NCBI GenBank assembly: GCA_964244885.1
Contig: CAXTKD010000004.1
Location: forward strand, 142,553-206,552
From: CAXTKD01 sp964244885
GTDB taxonomy: Bacteria; Pseudomonadota; Alphaproteobacteria; Sphingomonadales; Sphingomonadaceae
Reading direction: 5' to 3'
Length of the DNA: 64,000 nucleotides
Shown: positions 16,786-24,152 of the stretch, piece by piece
Numbering within the stretch: position 1 is the stretch's first letter
Layout of the letters: each line of letters opens with the position of its first letter
The notes under the pieces: model-generated
The model's input: only the letters and a program-made list of their open reading frames with translations
Told to the model about the DNA's origin: nothing
Databases searched by the model: none
Made by a program: the position numbers and the translations under genes

Positions 16786-17820
16786 TCAGGAGGCGACCTC
16801 GCGGCGGACGAGCGCCGCGCCGTCGACCATCGCCTTCATCTTGCCGAAGGCGGTGTCGCGCGGCAGGTATTTCAGGCCGCAGTCGGGCGCGACGATGATC
16901 CGTTCGACCGGCACTTGGGTCATCGCGCGGCGGATGCGGTCGGCGACAACCTCGGGCGTCTCGATCGCCGGATCGTTGAGGTCGAGCACGCCGACCATGA
17001 TCCGCTTGTCGCGAAGCGGTGCGAGCTCGGCCGGGTCGAGGTGGGGCTGGGCGGTTTCGACCGAGACCTGACGGACCGAGCAGCCCGCCAGCTCGGGCAG
17101 GAAGTCGTAGCCCTTGGGCCGGTCGCCGTGGATGATCGCCGCGTAGCCGAAGCAGATGTGCAGCGCGGTCTCGCCGACGATGCCGTCGAGGGCGCGGTCG
17201 ACCACCTCCACGCCGAACTCGCGCGCCTGCCCGGGCCGGGCCTGCATATAGGGCTCGTCAATCTGGACGATGTCGGCGCCGGCGGCGAACAGGTCGCGGA
17301 TTTCGTCGTTGACAGCGGCGGCGTAGTCGAGCGCCATCTCGCGCTGCGAAGGGTAGAAATCGTTCTGCGCCTGCTGCGCCATGGTGAAGGGGCCGGGAAC
17401 GGTGATCTTGATCGGCTTGGTTGTATGCCGGCGCAGGAATTCGACGTCGCGCACCTGCACGGCATGGGTGCGGCGAATGCGGCCGATGACGCGCGGCACC
17501 GGATTCGGATGCCCGCTGCGGTCGAGCGCGGTGCCGTGATTGTCCATGTCGACCCCCTCGAGCGCCGTCGCGAAGCGGTTCGAGTAACTCTCGCGCCGCA
17601 TCTCCCCGTCGGTGATGATGTCGAGCCCGGCGCGCTCCTGCTCGTGGATCGCCATCAGCGTGGCGTCGTCCTGCGCCTCCTCCAGGCGCTCGGCCGGCAC
17701 TCGCCAGAGTTCGCGAGCGCGGACCCGGGGCGGGAAACGGTCGGCCAGCCGCGCCCGGTCGATCAGCCAGTCCGGCATGGCATAGGAGCCTACCAGGGTG
17801 GTCGGCAGGATGGTGTTCAA
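16786..17820 (-). CDS. MetE C-terminal-like (cobalamin-independent methionine synthase family) methyltransferase
   Basis: 344 residues, a stand-alone barrel resembling the catalytic half of MetE (UROD/MetE-like fold). Possible zinc ligands are seen at LHICFGYA (His-x-Cys) and at APDCGLKYL (Cys), the pattern of MetE His641/Cys643/Cys726. Short proteins of this type occur beside catabolic genes, where they may move a methyl group from or to a thiol, but the acceptor here is unknown. The gene is divergent from the aryl-CoA ligase, and the 224-bp gap holds GTCGATA-type dyads. A role in O-demethylation or methyl recycling in the island is inference. Confidence 0.8.
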   Translation of the reverse strand: MNTILPTTLVGSYAMPDWLIDRARLADRFPPRVRARELWRVPAERLEEAQDDATLMAIHEQERAGLDIITDGEMRRESYSNRFATALEGVDMDNHGTALDRSGHPNPVPRVIGRIRRTHAVQVRDVEFLRRHTTKPIKITVPGPFTMAQQAQNDFYPSQREMALDYAAAVNDEIRDLFAAGADIVQIDEPYMQARPGQAREFGVEVVDRALDGIVGETALHICFGYAAIIHGDRPKGYDFLPELAGCSVRQVSVETAQPHLDPAELAPLRDKRIMVGVLDLNDPAIETPEVVADRIRRAMTQVPVERIIVAPDCGLKYLPRDTAFGKMKAMVDGAALVRREVAS

Positions 17821-17910
17821 ATCCGGCTCCCTTCGATCGTCTGCAGCGGGCGCCGATACCGCGCTCGCCGCCTCGGTTCTCGACGCATATGTCGACAGAT
17901 CGATATCGCC

Positions 17911-17955
17911 GTCGATAAATTATGACAAGAGCGGCGGCGGCTTGACCCTATCGAC
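17911..17955. promoter_or_regulatory. Two GTCGATA-type dyads between MetE-like and ligase genes (TetR candidates)
   Basis: GTCGATAAATTATGAC at 17911-17926 and GACCCTATCGAC at 17944-17955. The second is the exact reverse complement of the 12-mer upstream of the tetR gene at 22328. A related dyad precedes the VOC/FAD-monooxygenase pair at 24100. Confidence 0.5.
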
Positions 17956-18044
17956 GTTTACGTGGAAAATTGGACGAAACAGTGGATGGCCGGCTCGATC
18001 CGGGGATTAAGACCAGATCAGGCCACGCAACGACCGGGGGAAGG

Positions 18045-19745
18045 ATGGTTCAAGGCCAGTCAGGGCGTATCGGCGCCATCGGGCCTCGTTATCCGATCGA
18101 TGGCGTGCGCTACCGCTCGATTTCGGAAGCGCGGGCTCACCTCGCCGATGGGAACTGGCTAGACCTGACCATCGCCGACACGCTGCGGCAGGCGGCGAGC
18201 GAGCGGCCCGACACCGCCGCGGTGATCGACCAGGACGGCTTCGTCACCTATGCCCGGCTGGACGCCGAAACCGAATCGCTGGCTGCGACCCTGCTCGACC
18301 TGGGGCTGCATCCCGGCGATCGTGTGCTTTTCCAATTGGGCACGTCGCGGGACTATTTCACGGCGTTTCACGGCTGCATGAAGGCGGGCGTGGTGCCGGT
18401 CTGCACGCTGCCACAGTACCGCAGGGTCGAGATGGAGCATTTCGCGCGACTGACCGGCGCGCGCGCCATCTTCGTCCAGGCAGACTGCAATCCAAGCTTC
18501 GATCAGGTCAGCTTCGCGCAGCAGCTCGCCGCATCCTGCGAGGCGCTTGAGCATGTGATCGTCGTGCGTGGCGAGCGGGAGGGCTGCGTTTCGCTCGCGG
18601 CGGCGGCGCAGGAATATCCGCTCGAAGAAGCGCGGGCCCGCACGGCGGGGATCGCGCCAAACGCGCTCGACGTCGCGGTCTTCCAGCTGTCGGGCGGCTC
18701 GACCAGCCTGCCCAAGATCATCCCGCGGATGCACGGCGAGTATCTGGGCGCGGTTCGGCACCTGTCGCAGCGCTACGGGCTGACCGACTCTGACGTCACC
18801 TTGTGGGGGCTGCCGCTGGTGCACAATGCGGGCACGATGTTCGCGGTGCTGCCGGTGACGCTCGACCGCCGGACCCTGGTGCTGCAATCGCGGCTCGACA
18901 TTCGCGAGATGCTCGAGCTGATCGCCCGGCATCGGGTGACCTTCACCGGCAGCATCGGCCCCGTCGCGGCGAGACTGCTGGAGATCACCGACCTCCACCG
19001 CCACGACATCGGGTCGCTCAAGCAGTTCTTCGCGCTGACCAGCGCCGAGGCGGTGGAACGGCATGTCGGGCTGCCGGTCGGCCAGATGTTCGGGATGACC
19101 GAGGGCATGGTCTTCGCGTCGTCGCCGCAGGATTCGGCCGCGATCCGCCATAACACGATCGGCTATCCGATCTCACCCGGCGACGAGGTCAGGCTGCTAA
19201 CGCCGGGCGAGGAAGCCGAGGTGGCGTTCGGCGAGATCGGCGAATTGTGCTTCCGGGGGCCGAGCACGCTGACGGGATATTTCGGCGATGACGCGGCGAC
19301 GGCGGCGAGCTTTACCGCGACGGGCTTCCTGCGATCGGGCGACCTGATGCGCGCGCACGAGATCGACGGAATCGTGTGCTATTCGTTCGAGGGGCGGATT
19401 AAGGACAACATCAACCGCGGCGGTGAGAAGATCGGCGCCGAGGAGATCGAGGCGCTCGTGGCGCGCCACCCGCACGTCGCCGACGTGCGGGTCGTCGCAA
19501 TGCCCGACCCGATCTATGGCGAGAAGGTCTGCGCCTATCTGATCCCGCAGGCGGGCTGCGACTGCCCGACCGTCGCGTCGCTCGGCGAATTCCTGCTCGG
19601 GCTCGGCATCGCGAAGTATAAATTGCCCGAACGCGTCGAGGCGATCGATGCCTTCCCGCTCACCAGGGTGGGCAAGGCGGACAAGGCCAGGCTGCGCGAG
19701 ATGGTCGCCGCGGCGATCGCCGCCGAGACGAGGCAGGACGCATGA
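18045..19745 (+). CDS. Aryl acid adenylating enzyme / aryl-CoA ligase (DhbE/SdgA-like)
   Basis: 566 residues of the ANL superfamily; activates a carboxylic acid with ATP, then transfers it to CoA. Seen: phosphate-binding loop QLSGGSTSLPKIIPR, the A5-type motif FGMTEGMV, the A7 motif FLRSGDL, and the hinge/A8-A10 region RIKDNINRGGEKIGAEEIE with the catalytic Lys in TRVGKADK. Overall layout resembles 2,3-dihydroxybenzoate/salicylate adenylating enzymes. The ATG at 18045 follows GGGGGAAGG closely; the frame is open upstream to 17970. It overlaps the next gene by 4 bp (ATGA). Together with the salicylyl-CoA-hydroxylase-like protein at 24.1 kb it suggests an aryl-CoA route. Confidence 0.88.
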   Translation: MVQGQSGRIGAIGPRYPIDGVRYRSISEARAHLADGNWLDLTIADTLRQAASERPDTAAVIDQDGFVTYARLDAETESLAATLLDLGLHPGDRVLFQLGTSRDYFTAFHGCMKAGVVPVCTLPQYRRVEMEHFARLTGARAIFVQADCNPSFDQVSFAQQLAASCEALEHVIVVRGEREGCVSLAAAAQEYPLEEARARTAGIAPNALDVAVFQLSGGSTSLPKIIPRMHGEYLGAVRHLSQRYGLTDSDVTLWGLPLVHNAGTMFAVLPVTLDRRTLVLQSRLDIREMLELIARHRVTFTGSIGPVAARLLEITDLHRHDIGSLKQFFALTSAEAVERHVGLPVGQMFGMTEGMVFASSPQDSAAIRHNTIGYPISPGDEVRLLTPGEEAEVAFGEIGELCFRGPSTLTGYFGDDAATAASFTATGFLRSGDLMRAHEIDGIVCYSFEGRIKDNINRGGEKIGAEEIEALVARHPHVADVRVVAMPDPIYGEKVCAYLIPQAGCDCPTVASLGEFLLGLGIAKYKLPERVEAIDAFPLTRVGKADKARLREMVAAAIAAETRQDA

Positions 19746-20977
19746 GGGAGCAGGAGGCGACCGCCGGCTTCCGCAATGCCGGCTGGACGATGGGCGGGCT
19801 GCCCGAGGGCGCCGAGGTCACCGTTCACCCGCTGCGGACCGCAGACGGCGCGGCGGTCAACGGTTTCCTCTACACCGCCGGGCCGTCGAACGTCGTTGCG
19901 TGCATCATGCATCCGCGCGAGTTCCTGGCGACGCATTATCTGGTGCCCGAGCTGCTCGCGGCCGGTTACGCGGTGTTCACCCAGACCTCGCGCGCGGTGG
20001 GATCGGACCTGCGGCTCGAACACGAGATCACCTTGCTGGACGTGGCGGCCGGGCTGTCGTTCCTGAAGGAGCGCTTCGGCAAGATCGTCCTGATCGGCAA
20101 TTCGGGCGGTGCGAGCCTCTACGGCTTCTACAACCAGCAATCCCTTCTCGCCCCCGAGGCTCGGCTCGAACGGACGCCGGGCGGCCGCGCCACCGGCCTT
20201 CGCGAACTGGAGATGCCGCAGGCCGACGGCATCGTGCTGGTGTCCCCGCATCCGGGACAGGGCATCGTGCTGCTCAACTGCATCGACCCCTCGGTGACCG
20301 ATGAGAATGACCCGCTCGGCATCGACCCGGACCTCGATTTCCTCGATCCCGCCAACGGCTATGCCCCCGGCGGCGCGCATTATGCCGCGCCGTTCGTCGA
20401 GCGCTTCCGCAGCGGCCAGCGCGCGCGGGTCGCGCGGCTCGACGACACCGCCAAGGCCCTGATCGCCGACCGGCTCGCGGCCCGCGCGCGCGGCAAGCAA
20501 AGCGGCGAGCGCGGCGAGCGCATCCGCGGCGCGCATACGACCGCGATGACGATCTGGCGCACCGACGCCGACCTGCGCTGCTGGGACCTGGCGCTCGACC
20601 CGTCCGACCGCGCAGTCGGCTCGATCTGGAGCCGCGACCCCTACGCCACCAATTTCGGCGTGGTCGGCTTCGCGCGCTTCTGCACACCCGAGGCATGGCT
20701 GTCGACCTGGTCGGGGCTGACCTCGCGCGCCAATCTGTTCGAGACCGCGGCGGCGATCGAACAGCCGGCGTTGTTGATCGAATATAGCGGCGACCAGGTG
20801 GTCTTCCCGGCGGATGTCGAGCGCATCTTCGCCGCGATCCCCTCGGCCGACCGCACCCGCCACCGCTTCCGCGGCGACCATCACGGCCAGCCATTGGTCG
20901 AGGGGGAAGAGCCCGGCCGATCGCGCGCCGGACAGGCGATCCGCGATTGGCTGCAGGATCGGTTCCCGCGGAGCTAG
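19742..20977 (+). CDS. Alpha/beta hydrolase-fold protein coupled to the ligase
   Basis: 411 residues, cytoplasmic. The nucleophile elbow is probably GNSGGASLYG (Gly-x-Ser-x-Gly) near residue 120. An acidic residue in LIEYSGDQVVFP and a late His in FRGDHHGQP would complete the triad. It is longer than usual for simple esterases because of an inserted segment around residues 150-290. The start overlaps the ligase stop by 4 bp, so the two are translated together. A thioesterase or ester hydrolase role on the CoA-activated substrate or a pathway intermediate is plausible; no close functional match is recognised. Confidence 0.72.
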   Translation: MREQEATAGFRNAGWTMGGLPEGAEVTVHPLRTADGAAVNGFLYTAGPSNVVACIMHPREFLATHYLVPELLAAGYAVFTQTSRAVGSDLRLEHEITLLDVAAGLSFLKERFGKIVLIGNSGGASLYGFYNQQSLLAPEARLERTPGGRATGLRELEMPQADGIVLVSPHPGQGIVLLNCIDPSVTDENDPLGIDPDLDFLDPANGYAPGGAHYAAPFVERFRSGQRARVARLDDTAKALIADRLAARARGKQSGERGERIRGAHTTAMTIWRTDADLRCWDLALDPSDRAVGSIWSRDPYATNFGVVGFARFCTPEAWLSTWSGLTSRANLFETAAAIEQPALLIEYSGDQVVFPADVERIFAAIPSADRTRHRFRGDHHGQPLVEGEEPGRSRAGQAIRDWLQDRFPRS

Positions 20978-21022
20978 CCGCGAGCGTGCAAAAGCGAAGC
21001 GGGAAAGGTTGGGGTCGCGTCT

Positions 21023-21447
21023 TCAGATCAGCCTTACATTCATCGCCCGGGCGACAACATGAAGATCGCCGGGCTCGATCTTGAACGTGCCGTGGCGAAA
21101 GACCACCCCCCAATGGTCGCGATCGCGCGTGAACGACAGCTTTTCCAGGAGCGGCCCGATCGGCGCTTCATGGGCGCGGTAATATCCAACGTGACGCCGA
21201 AAGGGACGGAAGCCCTCCCCTGCCTCGATCCGATACGGCTCGCCCGGCAGGATCGTGCCCAGCGCGACGAACGCCTGGACGATCTCCCCCGCTCGCATCC
21301 GTTCGCGCGGCGCGTAATAGACGATGCGGTCGCCGGGCTGCATCCGTTTGAGCGGCGCTTCCCGGCCGTGGTTGAGCTGCAGAAGCCGCCCTCGACTGCG
21401 GCGGCAACATGCTCGCGACTGGCGACGCCGACCCATGCGGTCGTCAC
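21023..21447 (-). pseudogene. EVE-domain (PUA-like) protein, one-base frameshift
   Basis: EVE proteins bind modified bases or RNA. Here the N-terminal part (AWVGVASREHVAAAVEGGF) and the C-terminal part (QLNHGREAPLKRMQPGDRIVYY onward) lie in different frames. They join after GGF near 21382, where TTCTGCAG would restore the frame with one added base (for example TTCATGCAG, giving the family's GGFMQ). The intact protein would be about 140 residues. The GTG start at 21447 overlaps the stop of the upstream ABM gene in a GTGA. Either the gene is dead or there is a sequencing error. Confidence 0.78.
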
Positions 21448-21779
21448 CCGGCGGTCTGCGCGCCGTGCGTTTCGCGCAGGTCGTAATAGATCGGGTCGAA
21501 CGATTCGGCGAGGCTGCCCGCCTCGCGCATGTGCGCCTGCGCCGCGGGATCGTTCATCATCGCGTCGAGATCGGCCTGGCTGCGCCACTGCGCGTAATTG
21601 GCCACGTGCTTGCGGTCGCGGCTGACATGGAGGCTGGCCGAGACGAAGCCCGGCCGCTGCTTCATGCCGTGCTCGGTCGCCTTCGACAGCGCGTCCAGCA
21701 GAGCGTCCGCGTGCGCGGGATCGACGGTGAAGGTGTTGATGAGGACCAGGTAATCCGATTGGGGATCGAGCGTGACCAT
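21444..21779 (-). CDS. Antibiotic biosynthesis monooxygenase (ABM) domain protein
   Basis: 111 residues; a small ferredoxin-like fold dimer (YLVLINTFTVDPAHADALLDAL, then RPGFVSASLHVSRDRKHVANYAQWRSQADLDAMM). The family includes quinone-forming monooxygenases and haem-degrading enzymes, but many members have no known reaction. It is divergent from the marR gene with a dyad between them and overlaps the downstream EVE gene, so MarR probably controls both. A role in handling quinones or reactive products of the catabolic island is inference. Confidence 0.85.
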   Translation of the reverse strand: MVTLDPQSDYLVLINTFTVDPAHADALLDALSKATEHGMKQRPGFVSASLHVSRDRKHVANYAQWRSQADLDAMMNDPAAQAHMREAGSLAESFDPIYYDLRETHGAQTAG

Positions 21780-21815
21780 GATTATCCTTTCAACTTGGCG
21801 AGCGCCCTCGCGCTC

Positions 21816-21841
21816 AATATATCAGGGGGCTGACATATATT
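21816..21841. promoter_or_regulatory. MarR-type operator dyad
   Basis: AATATATCAG, a GGGG spacer and CTGACATATATT form an imperfect inverted repeat between the divergent ABM and marR genes. A further half CCTGATATG overlaps the marR start. Typical position for autoregulation. Confidence 0.6.
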
Positions 21842-21855
21842 ATAAGGAACCTGAT

Positions 21856-22335
21856 ATGTCCAGCGCGGCAATGCCTGAGACTGTCGCCAAGCGGCTCGGC
21901 TATGCGGTGAAGCGCATGCAACACGCGCTACGCCTGAGCATGGACGACGCCTTGCGTCCCGCCGGTCTCACCGCGCCGCAATATGCCATCCTCTGCGCGG
22001 TCGAGGCGGAGGCGGGCCTGTCGAACGCGCGGCTGGCGCGGGCGGCGTTCGTCACGCCGCAGACGATGCAGGGGATGCTGGCCAACCTGGAGCGTGACGG
22101 TGCGATCAGGCGCCACCCCGATCCGCACAACGGGCGAATCCTGCGGACCGAGTTGACGCCGCTGGGACGCGACACGCTCGCCCGGGCGCATCGGCTGGTC
22201 GCACGAGTAGAGCAGGTCATGGTCTTGTCGTTCGGCAAGCAGGAGGCCGACCGGCTCGCGCTGTCACTCACCAAGGGCGCCGGAGACCTCATGGCCACCT
22301 TGACGGCCCCCGAGAGCGACAATCGGAGTCGATAG
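21856..22335 (+). CDS. MarR-family transcriptional regulator
   Basis: 159 residues. The winged helix spans roughly residues 35-100: LTAPQYAILCAVEAEAGLSNARLARAAFVTPQTMQGMLANLERDGAIRRHPDP followed by the wing RILRTELTPLGR. ATG at 21856 is preceded by AAGGAA. It is divergent from the ABM-EVE pair, with a dyad in the 76-bp gap. MarR proteins usually respond to phenolic ligands, fitting an aromatic catabolic island. Probably an autorepressor of the ABM operon. Confidence 0.92.
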   Translation: MSSAAMPETVAKRLGYAVKRMQHALRLSMDDALRPAGLTAPQYAILCAVEAEAGLSNARLARAAFVTPQTMQGMLANLERDGAIRRHPDPHNGRILRTELTPLGRDTLARAHRLVARVEQVMVLSFGKQEADRLALSLTKGAGDLMATLTAPESDNRSR

Positions 22336-22339
22336 GGTC
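22328..22339 (+). promoter_or_regulatory. GTCGATA-type site upstream of tetR
   Basis: GTCGATAGGGTC, 47 bp before the tetR start, is identical to the reverse complement of 17944-17955 in front of the ligase. It overlaps the last codons of marR. Confidence 0.5.
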
Positions 22340-22386
22340 CTTGCGCCGGAGTCGCGCCGGCGCATAATGCGCGCTCTGGCTATCGG

Positions 22387-23166
22387 GTGACGGATGACAT
22401 GGCGGTTTCAAGGAGCGCGCGACATCGCAGGGTGCCGGCTTCAGCCGCGCCGTCTCCCGCCAGACAGGCGGTAGCGGCGGAACCATCGTCCAGCGCCCGT
22501 CGCGAGCTGCTCGCCGAGGAGGTGCTCGACAAGGCCGCCGCTTTGTTCGCCGCGCGCGGGTTCGCGGCGACGAGCCTCAAGGATGTGGCGGACGCGGTGG
22601 GCCTCAGCCGCTCGTCGATCTATTATTATTATCCCAACAAGGAGGCGCTGCTGGCGGAGCTGATCCGCGGCGTGACGCTGCCGATCGCCAACATGCTGCG
22701 CGAGGTCGGGGAGCAGGGCCTGCCCCCGACCTCGGCGATCCGCGAGGTCGTCCGCCGGCTGGTGCTGTGGGTCGCCGACCCGCGCACGCACTTCCGGCTG
22801 ATGGATCGCAGCGAAGCCGAACTGCCGCCGGCGATCGCCAAGGTCCATGCCGCGGCGAAGCGGCAGATCCTGAATGAGCTGATCAAGCTCGTCGATGCGG
22901 CGGTCTTCGCGGGCGAGGCGCGCGCCGTGGACAGCCGGGTCACGGCGCTCTCGATCATCGGCATGGCGATGTGGACGGCGTGGTGGTTTCAGCCGGGGCA
23001 CGGCCCTACGCTCGACACGGTCGCGGAGATGATCGCGGACAATGCCTGCGCCTCGCTCCATCGCACAGGGCCGATGAAGGACGGGGCGACGATCGCGAGT
23101 CTGGCGGGCGAAATCCGAGAGAATCTGTCGCTGATCGAGGCGATGTCCGGCGAGACTTCGGCCTAG
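22387..23166 (+). CDS. TetR-family transcriptional regulator
   Basis: 259 residues from a GTG at 22387 (ATG at 22399 is the alternative). After a Ser/Ala/Arg-rich N-terminal extension of about 40 residues comes the DNA-binding domain: ALFAARGFAATSLKDVADAVGLSRSSIYYYYPNKEALLAEL, the TetR hallmark with a YYYYPNKE recognition end. The ligand domain includes RTHFRLMDRSEAELPPAIAKVH and a WTAWWF stretch, like regulators of acyl- or aryl-CoA degradation. GTCGATA-type dyads before this gene, the ligase and the VOC/FAD-monooxygenase pair make it the likely repressor of the aryl-CoA branch. Confidence 0.92.
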   Translation: MTDDMAVSRSARHRRVPASAAPSPARQAVAAEPSSSARRELLAEEVLDKAAALFAARGFAATSLKDVADAVGLSRSSIYYYYPNKEALLAELIRGVTLPIANMLREVGEQGLPPTSAIREVVRRLVLWVADPRTHFRLMDRSEAELPPAIAKVHAAAKRQILNELIKLVDAAVFAGEARAVDSRVTALSIIGMAMWTAWWFQPGHGPTLDTVAEMIADNACASLHRTGPMKDGATIASLAGEIRENLSLIEAMSGETSA

Positions 23167-23167
23167 G

Positions 23168-23437
23168 TCAGACCGGCAGCACGGGCTCGTTCGTCGGCGC
23201 CAGCCGGATGCGGGTCGCGTCGAACCGCACGATCTTGCCGTCGAGCCCGCCCGTCAGGCAGCCGAACCAGACCGCAGCGTCGAGGCCGGTCGCCTCCCGC
23301 GCGATCTCGATCTCGCCGTCGAACTCGACGTAGATATAACCGGCCCGGACTGGGTGAACCCGGCAGCGCTCCAGCCCGCCCGCCGCTTCGACGAACGCCG
23401 CGAACTCGGGCACGTCGAGGACGTAGAAGCCGCTCAT
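23168..23437 (-). CDS. Small protein of unknown function coupled to a VOC dioxygenase
   Basis: 89 residues (MSGFYVLDVPEFAAFVEAA...). No family recognised. It starts with an ATGA overlap with the upstream VOC gene, so the two are translated together. It has alternating hydrophobic and charged segments (RAGYIYVEFDGEIEIARE), suggesting a compact beta-rich fold, with no signal peptide or membrane segment and a single visible Cys pair (ERCRV, WFGCL). It may be a subunit or accessory of the VOC enzyme. Coding is supported by the overlap and by its position directly against the tetR stop. Confidence 0.6.
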   Translation of the reverse strand: MSGFYVLDVPEFAAFVEAAGGLERCRVHPVRAGYIYVEFDGEIEIAREATGLDAAVWFGCLTGGLDGKIVRFDATRIRLAPTNEPVLPV

Positions 23438-24045
23438 GCGGCCGGGGCTTCGTCGCGCTGGTGCCGCGCGACATAGCCGGCCTTGATCCGCCACAATTGC
23501 TCGATGGTCGTCCAGTCGCCCGCGTCCGTCAGTTCCAGCGCGGCGGCGATGGTGAGCTCGGCGTCGGTGCCGTCGATCCGCTCCAGAGCCCGCAACGGGC
23601 GCGTGATCTCGAGCGGGTAGAAATTGGGGTCGCGGAAATAGACCGATTCCAGCACCTCGTGCCGGATCGACTGGCTGACCTGCACCCCGGCCGCTTCCAG
23701 CCGGGCCTGCCAGGCGAGCAGCTCCTCCTCGGTCTCCACCCGCCATGCGGTGTGGTTCGCCATCGCCATATAGCCGCGCGGCACCACGAACTCGGGCGGC
23801 TGGGCGGTGCCGATATAGTGGAAGAAAGCGATCGTGCTGCCGTTCCCCGCGTCGAAGAAGAAATGGATGAAGTCGGCATGCGCCTCCTTCTCCCGCCCCC
23901 AGCCCTTCGCGGTGATGGCGTGGACCAACGGCAGCCCAAGCTTGTCGCGGTAGAATTCGACCGTCTCGCGCAGCTTCCAGGTCGGGCGCGCGGTGTGATC
24001 GACGCCGTTCAGCGTCAGCGGCGGCGTTGCAACAACGTCGAGCAT
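23434..24045 (-). CDS. VOC-superfamily dioxygenase/glyoxalase-like protein
   Basis: 203 residues from ATG 24045, preceded by GGAGA; a GTG at 24093 in frame lacks a binding site. Metal ligands expected for the fold are seen: His in NGVDHTA, His in ANHTAWRV and Glu in FYPLEITRP; FIHFFFDAGNGSTIAFFHY is the central strand. It resembles the VOC protein at 60.1 kb (the same FFxxxxGSxxAFF and SVYFxDP features), so both catabolic loci use one subfamily. Expected to open an aromatic ring or rearrange its product. It is divergent from the FAD monooxygenase with a dyad between. Confidence 0.85.
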   Translation of the reverse strand: MLDVVATPPLTLNGVDHTARPTWKLRETVEFYRDKLGLPLVHAITAKGWGREKEAHADFIHFFFDAGNGSTIAFFHYIGTAQPPEFVVPRGYMAMANHTAWRVETEEELLAWQARLEAAGVQVSQSIRHEVLESVYFRDPNFYPLEITRPLRALERIDGTDAELTIAAALELTDAGDWTTIEQLWRIKAGYVARHQRDEAPAA

Positions 24046-24099
24046 CGTCCCGGTCTCCAGATAGCCGTTAAATCCCGCTTGCCAAACTTCCACGCCAGC

Positions 24100-24113
24100 G
24101 TCAATATATCGAC
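24100..24113. promoter_or_regulatory. GTCAATATATCGAC dyad between VOC and FAD-monooxygenase genes
   Basis: Near-perfect 14-bp palindrome; its reverse complement starts GTCGATA like the sites at 17.9 and 22.3 kb. It is placed so that one bound dimer could control both divergent genes. Confidence 0.5.
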
Positions 24114-24152
24114 TAACGCGACGAAAGTGCGGACGAACTGAGGGGGTGGTGG

